Shown: positions 26,767-34,562 of the stretch, one piece after another
Layout of the letters: the number at the start of each line of letters is the position of its first letter
Position numbering within the stretch: position 1 is the stretch's first letter
Assembly: GCA_019746485.1 (NCBI GenBank)
Contig: JAIERW010000010.1
Span: 1 to 61,029 of the forward strand
DNA length: 61,029 nucleotides
Source of the DNA: Candidatus Babeliales bacterium
GTDB taxonomy: Bacteria > Babelota > Babeliae > Babelales > RVW-14
Direction: 5' to 3'
Notes under the pieces: model-generated
Seen by the model: the letters and a program-made list of their open reading frames with translations, nothing else
Databases searched by the model: none
What the model was told of the DNA's origin: nothing
Program-made: the position numbers and the translations under genes

Positions 26767-29351
26767 CGAATTACTTTGCGCGGCTTACTACCCTGCGCCG
26801 GCGCAATTAAGCCACTCATTTCAAGCTGCTCAATAATGCGCGCCGACCGGTTAAAGCCAATGCGATAACGGCGCTGCAGCATAGAAATTGAAATCTCATT
26901 GGTTGTCTTTAAAAAGTCGATAATCTCTGGGAACAACTCATCTTCAGCATCACCACGCCCATCGCTATTTTCAACTTCCAAAACCTCATGCAAATTAAGA
27001 TACTGTACTTTACGTTGCTCACGCAAAAACGCCGACAGTTTTTGGATCTCTTGATCGGAAATATACGACGCATGCACACGCTTCAAGTTTGTCGAAGCAG
27101 AACTCATAAACAGCAAGTCGCCCCGACCTAGTAATTTTTCGGCCCCGCCTTGGTCCAAAATAGTACGTGAATCAACTTTTGAAGAAACACGAAAGGCAAC
27201 ACGACTTGGAAAGTTAACTTTAATTAAACCGGTCACCACATCAACCGATGGCCGCTGCGTTGCAACAATCATATGAATACCAGAAGCGCGCGCCATTTGT
27301 GCAATGCGCACAATATGAGTTTCAACATCTTTGCCGGCAACAATCATTAAATCTGCCAACTCATCAATCATCACCACAATAAACGGCATTGGTTTAAGCA
27401 GATGCCCTTCTTGGTCGCGCATGCCGTGCGTAACAGCACGTTGATACTCAAGCACATTACGCACACCAATACCGGCCATGCGCTCATAACGCTCTTCCAT
27501 TTCTTGCACTACCCATTTTAAAACGCCCGTTGCGCGAGCAGGGTTGGTAACAATAGGAAAGAGCAAATGAGGAATATCGGCATACGGCGTAAACTCAAGA
27601 CGTTTTGGATCAACTAAAATTAAGCGCAATTGGTCCGGCGTACATTTGCACAGCAAGCTTGCCAACATCGCATTTAAACCAACCGATTTACCAGAACCAG
27701 TGGTTCCACCAACCAGCAAGTGCGGCATTTTTGCCAAATCAACAATGACTGGCGTTTTAACCACGTCCACACCTAAAATTAACGGCAACTCACCTTGAAA
27801 GTTTTCAAAATCTGCCGAGCGTACCACATCAGAAAAATAAACATTTTCACGCGTTGGGTTGGCAATTTCAAAACCAACCGCATTCTTGCCCGGTATCGGC
27901 GCAATCGTTCTAATGCTCAATGCTGAAAGTGCCATAGCCAAGTCATCTTCAAGTGCAGTAATTTTACTAATTTTACTATCAATTTCCGGCTGATATTCAA
28001 ACAACGTAATCACTGGCCCAGGTTTAATGTTGGTCACACGACCCTTAACACCAAAATGCTGAAGCTTTTCTTCAAGTTTTTTCCCACGAGCTAGTGCATC
28101 ATCGTGCATACGTTGCTCAAGTTGCGTGTCAGCTTGTGTATCAAAAAGTTCAAGCTCAGGCAGTGCAAACCTTTTTTGTTGCAACAGCTGCGCTTGCTTG
28201 TATACCGCTGCTTGGTCAAGCACGCGCACATAAGCTGAAGGCTGACCAGAAAAGATATTTTTTTTGGTAATAGAATTGGGCAAAAATAAGCGATCACGCA
28301 ATGGTGCTTCGGCTGCGTGGCGTACAAACGTTCTTACTATTTTGTTGGCGAATTTTTTGACCAACAAACTACACCCTTCGAGACGCCCTACGGGCTCCTC
28401 AGGGCAGGCGGGAAAAGTGTCTGCCCGTGGCCCAGGCACGGCACCGTCCCACTCATACGAATTTACGTAATCCGAAGCATTTGCCGGTCGCCCTTCGACC
28501 TCCCCCGTTCTCCCTGAGGAGCCCGTAGGGCGTCTCGAAGGGTCGAAGTCGGAAGAACCTACCAACGGCACTACAAAGCCATCACTATACTGCGGCGCAA
28601 AAAGATCTTCAGGTTCAAACGCTTCGTTTTCTTCACGATACTTTTTCCCGCGCGCAAAGAGCGTACTAAAAACCCAGTAGGCATTAGCCACAACCCAGCG
28701 CGTTGCAACACTGACAGCAATAATCATATTTTTAACAGCCCAGTAGCCATACTGCGCTGCATTATTTAATAAACTCAACAACGAAACTTGCCCAATTGTT
28801 GAAACACTCACCCACAACAGCGACCACAAAATAATGGCCGTGCCGCCATAACCAAAAGGAAACTCAAGCAGCTTGCACACAGCATAGCCCAGCAAGCCAC
28901 CGGCATAACTATTGGTAATATCAAAACCATACCGATTACACAACCCAGCGCTGGTGATCAGCATCATGGGCAAAAAGATACAACGAATGCGTGTCGTGCA
29001 CACAGAACCGTGCGCCAAAAAGAGATAGGCAGGAATCATAACGCATGCCAACAACACATAAACGGCCGAACCAAAAAAATAGACGAGCAACGCCGCCACG
29101 TTAGCGCCAACAATGCCCGCCCAATTTGAAGCTTGCCCAATGCGCGCTCCAGCATTTAACAAATGTGGATCTTGTGGATTGTGAGAAAAAAGTGCCAGTG
29201 CTAAAAAAATAAATAAGCCGGTTAGGCCAACACCAATCACTTCTTTTTGATACCATGTCGCCTTCTTCCCCGCATGAGTTTGAAACCGTTGTTTTTGCCG
29301 ATCCAAAAAATCACGCATGCTGACTCGTCTAAATTTTTTCTTGCGCCACAT
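26763..29351 (-). CDS. ftsK: DNA translocase FtsK/SpoIIIE with an in-frame palindromic insertion
   Basis: Septal DNA pump of 862 residues that moves chromosome ends at division and activates Xer recombination. The N-terminal part has about four membrane helices. A linker leads to the motor with Walker A GGTTGSGKSVGLNAML and Walker B FIVVMIDELADLM. The C-terminal gamma winged helix (SISMLQRRYRIGFNRSARII) would read the orienting DNA sequence. GAGGGG precedes the ATG at 29351. The linker at about residues 270-326 is encoded by a pair of inverted palindromic repeats and their spacer (28374-28542), giving the peptides PSRRPTGSSGRTGE and ACPEEPVGRLEG. The insertion is in the disordered linker, so the motor is intact. 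Confidence 0.95.
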   Translation of the reverse strand: MWRKKKFRRVSMRDFLDRQKQRFQTHAGKKATWYQKEVIGVGLTGLFIFLALALFSHNPQDPHLLNAGARIGQASNWAGIVGANVAALLVYFFGSAVYVLLACVMIPAYLFLAHGSVCTTRIRCIFLPMMLITSAGLCNRYGFDITNSYAGGLLGYAVCKLLEFPFGYGGTAIILWSLLWVSVSTIGQVSLLSLLNNAAQYGYWAVKNMIIAVSVATRWVVANAYWVFSTLFARGKKYREENEAFEPEDLFAPQYSDGFVVPLVGSSDFDPSRRPTGSSGRTGEVEGRPANASDYVNSYEWDGAVPGPRADTFPACPEEPVGRLEGCSLLVKKFANKIVRTFVRHAAEAPLRDRLFLPNSITKKNIFSGQPSAYVRVLDQAAVYKQAQLLQQKRFALPELELFDTQADTQLEQRMHDDALARGKKLEEKLQHFGVKGRVTNIKPGPVITLFEYQPEIDSKISKITALEDDLAMALSALSIRTIAPIPGKNAVGFEIANPTRENVYFSDVVRSADFENFQGELPLILGVDVVKTPVIVDLAKMPHLLVGGTTGSGKSVGLNAMLASLLCKCTPDQLRLILVDPKRLEFTPYADIPHLLFPIVTNPARATGVLKWVVQEMEERYERMAGIGVRNVLEYQRAVTHGMRDQEGHLLKPMPFIVVMIDELADLMIVAGKDVETHIVRIAQMARASGIHMIVATQRPSVDVVTGLIKVNFPSRVAFRVSSKVDSRTILDQGGAEKLLGRGDLLFMSSASTNLKRVHASYISDQEIQKLSAFLREQRKVQYLNLHEVLEVENSDGRGDAEDELFPEIIDFLKTTNEISISMLQRRYRIGFNRSARIIEQLEMSGLIAPAQGSKPRKVIR
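28374..28542. repeat. Palindromic element, family A, inserted in ftsK
   Basis: Two 31-base arms (28374-28404 and 28512-28542) are perfect reverse complements: CCCTTCGAGACGCCC...CTCAGGG and its inverse, with a 107-base spacer. Each arm also has internal dyad symmetry. The element reads open on the ftsK strand. Copies with the same ends lie in uppP and fabF. Confidence 0.9.
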
Positions 29352-29409
29352 AGCATCCCCTCTCCACAAAAAAATGATTCCCTACTTCCCTTGTTGTTAA
29401 TCATACCGC

Positions 29410-29451
29410 TTTTGTTAGAAATTTTTCAATGATTTAAAATTTCTAACAAAA
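29410..29451 (-). terminator. AT-rich 16-bp hairpin after the HEPN gene
   Basis: Perfect 16-base inverted repeat (29410-29425 / 29436-29451, TTTTGTTAGAAATTTT) with a 10-base loop, two bases past the stop of the minus-strand HEPN gene and before ftsK. The AT-rich stem and weak T-tract make it a poor terminator; an mRNA processing hairpin is equally possible. Confidence 0.5.
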
Positions 29452-29452
29452 A

Positions 29453-29896
29453 TTATTTTTGTAGACTGTTCTTTTCAACGATGGTTTTCATCAGATTGCA
29501 ATAATTACTAACCCGTTGAACAAATGGCTCCATAGCTTCAGGCTCTTGCTGTCCGATGCTGTTTTTTATTGAAAGCATTAACAGCGCCTGTTCGCCAAGT
29601 TGTGGTGTAAGCAGGCCGCCATGAACTGCCAAGCGCACCACATCGCGCATACTCTTTGGCCGCACCAACGTTCCCGGCTTTTGCACACGCACTGCCAGGT
29701 AGCCATTCAACTCATCAACACAATATTCAAAGCGCTTAGTTAACGAATCATGCATCATAGTAGCAAGTTTTTTGTAGCGCATCTGATCGCTCTTGTCACA
29801 CCACTCGCTCACATGATTAATATCGTACAAAGCCTCTTCCAACGCTTTAAGTTTTTCATGCAACCGCTGCTGGTGCCGGCATGCTATTGTTTCCAT
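29453..29896 (-). CDS. Degenerate HEPN protein (nucleotidyltransferase substrate-binding type)
   Basis: Protein of 147 residues, alpha-helical, related to the HI0074-like HEPN proteins encoded at 49.9 and 52.7 kb (shared YCVDELNGYL, RPKSMRDVVRLAV and final helix). In those copies the RNase motif is RNxxxHxY. Here the aligned segment is KNSIGQQ, so the Arg, His and Tyr are all lost. It would not be expected to act as an RNase toxin. It overlaps the MNT gene upstream by 13 bases, the same arrangement as the intact modules. The ORF is full length, so it may retain a binding role or be an early pseudogene. Confidence 0.75.
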   Translation of the reverse strand: METIACRHQQRLHEKLKALEEALYDINHVSEWCDKSDQMRYKKLATMMHDSLTKRFEYCVDELNGYLAVRVQKPGTLVRPKSMRDVVRLAVHGGLLTPQLGEQALLMLSIKNSIGQQEPEAMEPFVQRVSNYCNLMKTIVEKNSLQK

Positions 29897-30177
29897 ACCA
29901 CAAAACCCTTTTTAACTTCTTTTACCACATCATCATACTCATCGTTAAGGTCTGCCAACTCTATACAATACGGAATTGTTGATTCATGAAGATCTTCTAA
30001 AATATTGCCCAACACTGCGATGTCAATTTCTTGCTCACGATCATCAAGGGCAACTTCAATGGGCATGGGCAAGCTACCCTGAGTCTTGGCCCATGGACCA
30101 TACAAATAAATGGAACACACCGGAAGGTGTTTAGAAATAATGGCAACAAGCCTATCTTTGTACTGTTCTTCAATCAT
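29884..30177 (-). CDS. Degenerate minimal nucleotidyltransferase (MNT) protein
   Basis: Protein of 97 residues in the position of an MNT antitoxin. In the two intact copies of this window the active site is FGSRA...(S/A)D(I/V)DLA. Here it is YGPWAKTQ...MPIEVAL: the Gly-Ser becomes Gly-Pro, the Arg becomes Trp, and the two metal-binding Asp become Pro and Glu. It therefore cannot catalyse nucleotide transfer by the known mechanism. AAAGGAGCG precedes the ATG at 30177; the longer frame to 30219 is less likely. With its partner also inactivated, the pair looks like a neutralised toxin-antitoxin module. It sits 19 bases downstream of uppP on the same strand. Confidence 0.75.
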   Translation of the reverse strand: MIEEQYKDRLVAIISKHLPVCSIYLYGPWAKTQGSLPMPIEVALDDREQEIDIAVLGNILEDLHESTIPYCIELADLNDEYDDVVKEVKKGFVVWKQ

Positions 30178-30196
30178 AAAACGCTCCTTTCGTTTA

Positions 30197-31249
30197 TCAA
30201 GAAATAAAGTATAGCACAATCAAAATGGGCAACAGTAGATATCCTGAAAACAGCCACAATAACCGCCGCTCTGCCAGCCGCCAGGCACACCAAAGGGCTC
30301 CGTAACCAGCCAGGGTGGCGCCAGCAACTGAAAGCATAACATTTGGTTGCAAAATTAGCCCCCAACCATGATTCATACATGCACCGCCAACGCCAAAAAC
30401 AACAAATGCTGCTATCACTACCGGCAGCTCAAGTAAAAAACAAACCTGAAACGCACGTCGATTTGTAAAACCAAGCCAGCGAGCGGCCACGTACGTACTG
30501 GCAAAGCGCGAGATGCCCGGCAACAGGGCAAGGCCTTGCACAAGACCCAAGATGGCATAAGTTTTTATATTTGGCCCTTCGAGACGCCTGTCTTCGCTAA
30601 AAGCTTCGTCAGGCTCCTCAGGGAGAACGGGGGAAGTATGTGAGCCCTTATTTTCAAAAAAAATATCATGAATCTGTTTTTTAATTTGGACTAAACCATG
30701 CTTCAACGACAGCCCACCGCCCTGTGTGTTCCCCCGTTCGCCCTGAGGAACCCGGCGTAGTCCTTGACGAAGTCGGGTGTCTCGAAGGGAACGCAGCGAA
30801 AAGAGCACCCCTGCCGTCACACACAAACCAGCAAGCATCGTCGCATCATGTGCCAGCAGCATATTATTTTTTAACAGTATCTTAAACAAACCAAAAAATA
30901 TTCCCGTAATCACGCTCGAAATAAAAAGAAAAGAAATCAGGCGTGTGAGCACACGCGCAAGCGCACGCTCGCTCTCACGCACGCGCGCGCCACGCACATA
31001 CGCACGCGCAACGTGCGTCATGCGCCACGCACTAGGCATCCATTCATGCCTAAAAAAAATCATCACAATCAAAACGGTAGGCCCGTGCAACAAGTGATCT
31101 AAAAAATCAGGAACCGGTTGCACAAATGCCTGTGCGCCATAAACTAATGACGCTAACAACAAAAAAATTCGCACATGCGACGAGCTACTAACAGGCAGTG
31201 ATTCGCTCACAATTTGCACAAAGATAATCCAATGGATGAAGTTACTCAT
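30197..31249 (-). CDS. uppP: Undecaprenyl-diphosphatase UppP/BacA with in-frame palindromic insertion
   Basis: Integral membrane phosphatase of 350 residues that recycles undecaprenyl pyrophosphate to the monophosphate carrier used for peptidoglycan and other glycans. The two signature regions are present: SESLPVSSSSH near the N-terminus (usual form TEFLPVSSTGH) and LLPGISRFASTYV (usual form PGISRSG). About seven membrane helices are visible. It is some 70 residues longer than normal: residues about 153-225 derive from the palindromic element at 30575-30789, with the peptides LRSLRDTRLRQG and SPVLPEEPDEAFSEDRRLEG. GAGAGG precedes the ATG at 31249; GTG and ATG codons at 31255 and 31252 are alternatives. 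Confidence 0.9.
   Translation of the reverse strand: MSNFIHWIIFVQIVSESLPVSSSSHVRIFLLLASLVYGAQAFVQPVPDFLDHLLHGPTVLIVMIFFRHEWMPSAWRMTHVARAYVRGARVRESERALARVLTRLISFLFISSVITGIFFGLFKILLKNNMLLAHDATMLAGLCVTAGVLFSLRSLRDTRLRQGLRRVPQGERGNTQGGGLSLKHGLVQIKKQIHDIFFENKGSHTSPVLPEEPDEAFSEDRRLEGPNIKTYAILGLVQGLALLPGISRFASTYVAARWLGFTNRRAFQVCFLLELPVVIAAFVVFGVGGACMNHGWGLILQPNVMLSVAGATLAGYGALWCAWRLAERRLLWLFSGYLLLPILIVLYFIS
30575..30789. repeat. Palindromic element, family A, inserted in uppP
   Basis: Inverted arms at 30575-30634 (CCCTTCGAGACGCC...CTCCTCAGGG) and 30731-30789 (CCCTGAGG...GTCTCGAAGGG). The arms are longer than in ftsK because the central hairpins differ and carry extra bases. Like the ftsK copy it leaves the host reading frame open. 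Confidence 0.85.
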
Positions 31250-31776
31250 CATCACCTCTCGCGTAAAAAAAATTTAAAAAAATTTTCCATGCACATCATG
31301 ACCAAAAAAAATTTCACAACTCTTCGAACTGCTCTCATTTTTTTTAAAACCGTGTACGTTTGAAATTAAAAAAAGAGCAAATTTTAATTTCAATAATATC
31401 GATAACTAGGCCTATTCGAGCTTTCTATGAAAAAATACTTGATATATTAGTTGAGGATCGTTAGTCTATCAACATGAGATTGTGAGATAGTAAAATGGGT
31501 ACTGCAAGAAGATACAGGCCCAGTCAAGCAAATCACAAACTCTAAGTCAACACACACACGTTAAACGCACGCGCCATGCTATAGTTTCTACGTGAGTTGG
31601 AGTTAGAAGATTTATGAAGGTAGTCAATGAAGAAAGGAGGGAGCTCTAGAAAAAAATGTTGTTGATGAACGTTTTTGCCAACGTCATCAATTACTTCTAC
31701 CAAGCAATTCACGCAAACGTTCTTGTTCAACAAAACGTTACAACGTTAAATTAACAAATTTGTGGAGAAGATGAGT
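31250..31776. other. Intergenic region upstream of the first outer-membrane paralogue
   Basis: 527 bases without a supported gene, divergent between uppP and the outer-membrane protein gene. A TGC-TATAGT extended -10-like sequence at 31577-31585 follows CCATGC, similar to the start of the conserved block at 34.5 and 36.1 kb, but lacks a good -35. A long leader with AAAGGAGGG at 31634 has no open frame of note. Confidence 0.5.
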
Positions 31777-33339
31777 ATGAACAAATTAATGAGAAATTGT
31801 CTCTTGATTACTGCATTGGCAGTAGTTTCTAACGTACAAGCAGACGGTGATTCACACAATCAAACATTTTTAAACCCACGTTCACACGGCGTAAATCTTG
31901 CGCTTGAAAACGTGAACGGCTGGCAAAAACTTATTCACCGCAAAGGTGCCGACGATACATTTGGCGGTAACTTTCAGGTGATTGGTTATTACATGGCTTC
32001 AACTGATGAAGATGAGTTGGGCGAATACTTTGCACCAGAAACATTCCCAGCAGCTAACACACTCAGAGACCATCACTTCAACTTTGGTACTGCTGCAGGA
32101 AACACCGCAGTTGCAAACCAAACATTGAACTTCCGTCATTTCGTACATCAGTACGATTATGCTGGCGCTAATGCCGAATGGGTACGCGTAAATCTTCAAC
32201 CAGAACAACGTGCTTATGGCGTACATTTGAACTATCACCAAGACTTAGACAAAATACTTAAAGGTCTTTACTTCAAGATCAACGTGCCAATTGTAAACGT
32301 TGAAAACAGCATTGACCCAGAGTTTACTGCCGGTGCAGTAGCTGTAAACCTTACTAACGTTAGCACAGCGGCTACCGCAACAGACGGTTTGAAGGCTTAC
32401 TTTAACGGTACTTTTGCAAACACGACCCCAGAAAACGCACAAGAAGCTCTTAAGTACCTCAAGTTTGGCGCAAACAACAATGAAGACAGCTCAACCGGCG
32501 TTGCAGACATCGACTTCATTCTTGGTTACTACTTCTTGTACACAAACAAATATCGCTTGGCAGTAAACATGGGCGTTACAATCCCAACTGGTGACGACGC
32601 AGACAGCAACAAGCTTTTCGAAGCTATTGTTGGTAACGGCGACCACTGGGCTTTTGGTGCCGGTCTTGACGGCGGCGCAACAGTGTGGACCAACGGCGAT
32701 CATAGCATCAGCGTTCACTCAGCACTTAACTACCGTTATTTGTTTGAAGGAACAGAAAGAAGAACACTTGGCTTGAAAGACGACAGTGGCAAAATCATTC
32801 CTTACGGTCATTATGCCCTTGTTGGTCAAGCAGGAACTGGTGCTGACGTAACATTAATCCCAGCGGCTAACAAGTTGACGGTTGATTGCGATGTTACACC
32901 AGGCAGCCAACTTGACATGATTGTTGCGTTTGCGTATCACTACTGTGGCTTTACCTTTGATCTTGGTTACAACTTGTTCTTCCGTGAAGAAGAAGATGTT
33001 GACCGCAAAGGTTCTGCAGCAATCTTTGGCAGCACCGCAAGCATTTGGGGTATTGTAAATCCAAACGCAGATCCAGCAGGCGGTCTTGTAGCTGGCGACA
33101 TTCAACAAGCAGCTGGTAACTTTGTTCTTGCAACAGGTCTTCAAGACAAAAACATCACCACCGACAACGCAGAAACTCCAGACCAACTCACACACAAAAT
33201 CTACGCAGGTCTTTCATACGCAACCTACGATTGGGATGTTCCTCTGTTCATTGGCCTTCATGGTCACTATGAATGGGCTTCAGACAACTCCGGTATTAGC
33301 AACTGGGGAATTGGCGGCAAGGCTGGCGTAGCGTTCTAA
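31777..33339 (+). CDS. Outer-membrane beta-barrel-like protein, paralogue 1
   Basis: Protein of 520 residues with a signal peptide (MNKLMRNCLLITALAVVSN, cleavage after VQA) and many alternating amphipathic strands. The last residue is Phe in GGKAGVAF, the usual end of outer-membrane barrel proteins. Segments shared with the two paralogues include NPRSHGVNLALENVNGWQK, HQDLDKILKGLYFKINVP, GVADIDFILGYYF and KLFEAIVGNGDHWAFGAGL. A porin-like role in uptake is likely but substrate and oligomer are unknown. GGAGAAG precedes the ATG at 31777; the frame can also be read from 31762. It is followed by its own terminator, so it is monocistronic and probably abundant. Confidence 0.8.
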   Translation: MNKLMRNCLLITALAVVSNVQADGDSHNQTFLNPRSHGVNLALENVNGWQKLIHRKGADDTFGGNFQVIGYYMASTDEDELGEYFAPETFPAANTLRDHHFNFGTAAGNTAVANQTLNFRHFVHQYDYAGANAEWVRVNLQPEQRAYGVHLNYHQDLDKILKGLYFKINVPIVNVENSIDPEFTAGAVAVNLTNVSTAATATDGLKAYFNGTFANTTPENAQEALKYLKFGANNNEDSSTGVADIDFILGYYFLYTNKYRLAVNMGVTIPTGDDADSNKLFEAIVGNGDHWAFGAGLDGGATVWTNGDHSISVHSALNYRYLFEGTERRTLGLKDDSGKIIPYGHYALVGQAGTGADVTLIPAANKLTVDCDVTPGSQLDMIVAFAYHYCGFTFDLGYNLFFREEEDVDRKGSAAIFGSTASIWGIVNPNADPAGGLVAGDIQQAAGNFVLATGLQDKNITTDNAETPDQLTHKIYAGLSYATYDWDVPLFIGLHGHYEWASDNSGISNWGIGGKAGVAF

Positions 33340-33361
33340 CGCACTCCAAACTCAGTCAATT

Positions 33362-33395
33362 AAAAAAAAGCCGGTCTTCTCGACCGGCTTTTTTT
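33362..33395 (+). terminator. Terminator of outer-membrane paralogue 1
   Basis: Stem AAAAAGCCGGTC / GACCGGCTTTTT with a 5-base loop and a T-tract, 22 bases past the stop. Confidence 0.88.
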
Positions 33396-33402
33396 ATTGC
33401 CT

Positions 33403-33434
33403 CCCTCGAAACACCCTAGAGGGCAGTCGGGAAG
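33403..33434. repeat. Degenerate family A palindromic repeat, left of the Rpn gene
   Basis: CCCTCGAAACACCC...AGGGCAGTCGGG resembles the ends of the family A elements and shares AGGGCAGTCGGG with the copy at 37145. It has one missing base and several changes. Confidence 0.5.
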
Positions 33435-33556
33435 GACCTGAGGCCCTGCCTAGCTCCTATCTGAGTAGTTACAATCTCTGGCTCTTCCAAAAATAACCAA
33501 TTTTACTACACTGGTAAGAAGACAAGGAGCCAAAAAATATCGAAAGGACCAACCTC

Positions 33557-34411
33557 GTGGCAAGCGCAAAATTTTTACTGCCAACAGCCGACACGGTGTT
33601 TAAACGCACATTTGGCAACAAAGCCCATAAAAACGTTTGTATCGACTTTCTCAATAACGTTTTGGATCGACCAGAGGGCCGACTTATTGTTGATGTTGAG
33701 TTTTTGGATACCTACAATCAACCTAAATACCCCGATGACCGACAAAGTATTCTTGATATTCGTTGCACGGACCAGGAAAAGAAAACGTACATAATTGAAG
33801 TACAAGTTGAAGCACAAAAAGATTTTGGCATGCGTAGCCAATACTACGTTTCACGTGTTCTTGCAGACCAGCTGAGTGCTGGGAGTAAATTTTCAGAACT
33901 TACGCCAGTCATTCTTGTAGGAATTCTTGATTTTACCTTGTTCACACGACACAACCGCTGTGTAACGCATCATGTGCTGACTGACACGGTCGACAGCAAA
34001 CAAGACCTTGATTTGATTGAAATGCATTTCATTGAACTAACCAAATTTAAAAAAAATGAAGATGAACTTACCTCCGAGTTAGACAAATGGATCTTCTTTT
34101 TAAAAGATGCAAGTAGATATCTTGATCTGCCTCAAAAAATAGCCCGCGGCAACAAAGCTATTGCTGATGCATTTGAAATAGTGAGCCGCCACAACTGGAC
34201 CAAGCTTGAGCTTGAAATTTATGAAAAAGAGCTGGACAATCTACGCTGCTGGCAAAGTGCGATTGATACAGGCATTGAAAAAGGCCGAGAAGAAGGCTTG
34301 GAAATTGGTATTGAGAAAACCGCACGTGCAATGTTGTCAAAAGGGTTTGATCTGACAGTTATTGCAGAAATCACTGGCCTGGACGTTGATCAGATAAAAA
34401 ATCTAAAGTAA
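33557..34411 (+). CDS. Rpn/PD-(D/E)XK nuclease family putative transposase
   Basis: Protein of 284 residues of the Rpn family (PDDEXK_2, recombination-promoting nuclease/putative transposase). The N-terminal nuclease core has FLLPTADTVFKRTFGNK, then Asp in SILDIRC and Glu-x-Gln in YIIEVQVE, which form the PD-(D/E)xK-type active site. The C-terminal part has Glu/Lys-rich helices (KGREEGLEIGIEKTA) and a final DUF-like helix pair. The GTG has AAAGGA upstream. It lies between two outer-membrane paralogues and is flanked by degenerate family A palindromes (33403-33434 and 34420-34455). A related gene lies at 56.8 kb. Confidence 0.88.
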   Translation: MASAKFLLPTADTVFKRTFGNKAHKNVCIDFLNNVLDRPEGRLIVDVEFLDTYNQPKYPDDRQSILDIRCTDQEKKTYIIEVQVEAQKDFGMRSQYYVSRVLADQLSAGSKFSELTPVILVGILDFTLFTRHNRCVTHHVLTDTVDSKQDLDLIEMHFIELTKFKKNEDELTSELDKWIFFLKDASRYLDLPQKIARGNKAIADAFEIVSRHNWTKLELEIYEKELDNLRCWQSAIDTGIEKGREEGLEIGIEKTARAMLSKGFDLTVIAEITGLDVDQIKNLK

Positions 34412-34419
34412 AAGAAAGC

Positions 34420-34455
34420 GGGAGGAACAACTCGCAGAGTTGGCGTCTCGAAGGG
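34420..34455. repeat. Degenerate family A palindromic repeat, right of the Rpn gene
   Basis: GGGAGGAACAACTCGCAGAG...CGTCTCGAAGGG begins nine bases after the Rpn stop. It closely matches the right arm of the fabF element (GGAGGAACTCGCAGAGTT...GTCTCGAAGGG). Confidence 0.7.
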
Positions 34456-34480
34456 CCCGCCGCAGGCTTATTCAAAAAAT

Positions 34481-34528
34481 CCTTCCCTTCTCCACCCCCA
34501 CCATGCTAGCTTTGCAAATAGCGTAGTT
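34481..34528 (+). promoter_or_regulatory. Conserved 48-base block upstream of outer-membrane paralogue 2
   Basis: Matches 36126-36173 without gaps at 36 of 48 positions, and at 23 of the last 27. The core is CATG(C/T)TAGCTTTGC, three variable bases, then TAGCGTAGTT. A TTCCCT-N18-TAGCTT pair is conserved in both, so it may be a promoter, but it may also be a remnant of a dispersed repeat. It ends 34 bases before the ATG. Confidence 0.5.
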
Positions 34529-34562
34529 GAGTGAAGGTCATTCAAATTTTGGAGAAGATAGT

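Noticed and set aside
30940..31025. Alternating GC-rich CACGCGCG tract in uppP as a Z-DNA or recombination site
   Set aside because: It encodes an Arg/Ala-rich loop of UppP and shows no symmetry or second copy.
31542..31733. Minus-strand frame of 63 codons upstream of the first outer-membrane gene
   Set aside because: No ribosome site, no hydrophobic or family pattern, and it lies in what appears to be the leader of the outer-membrane gene.
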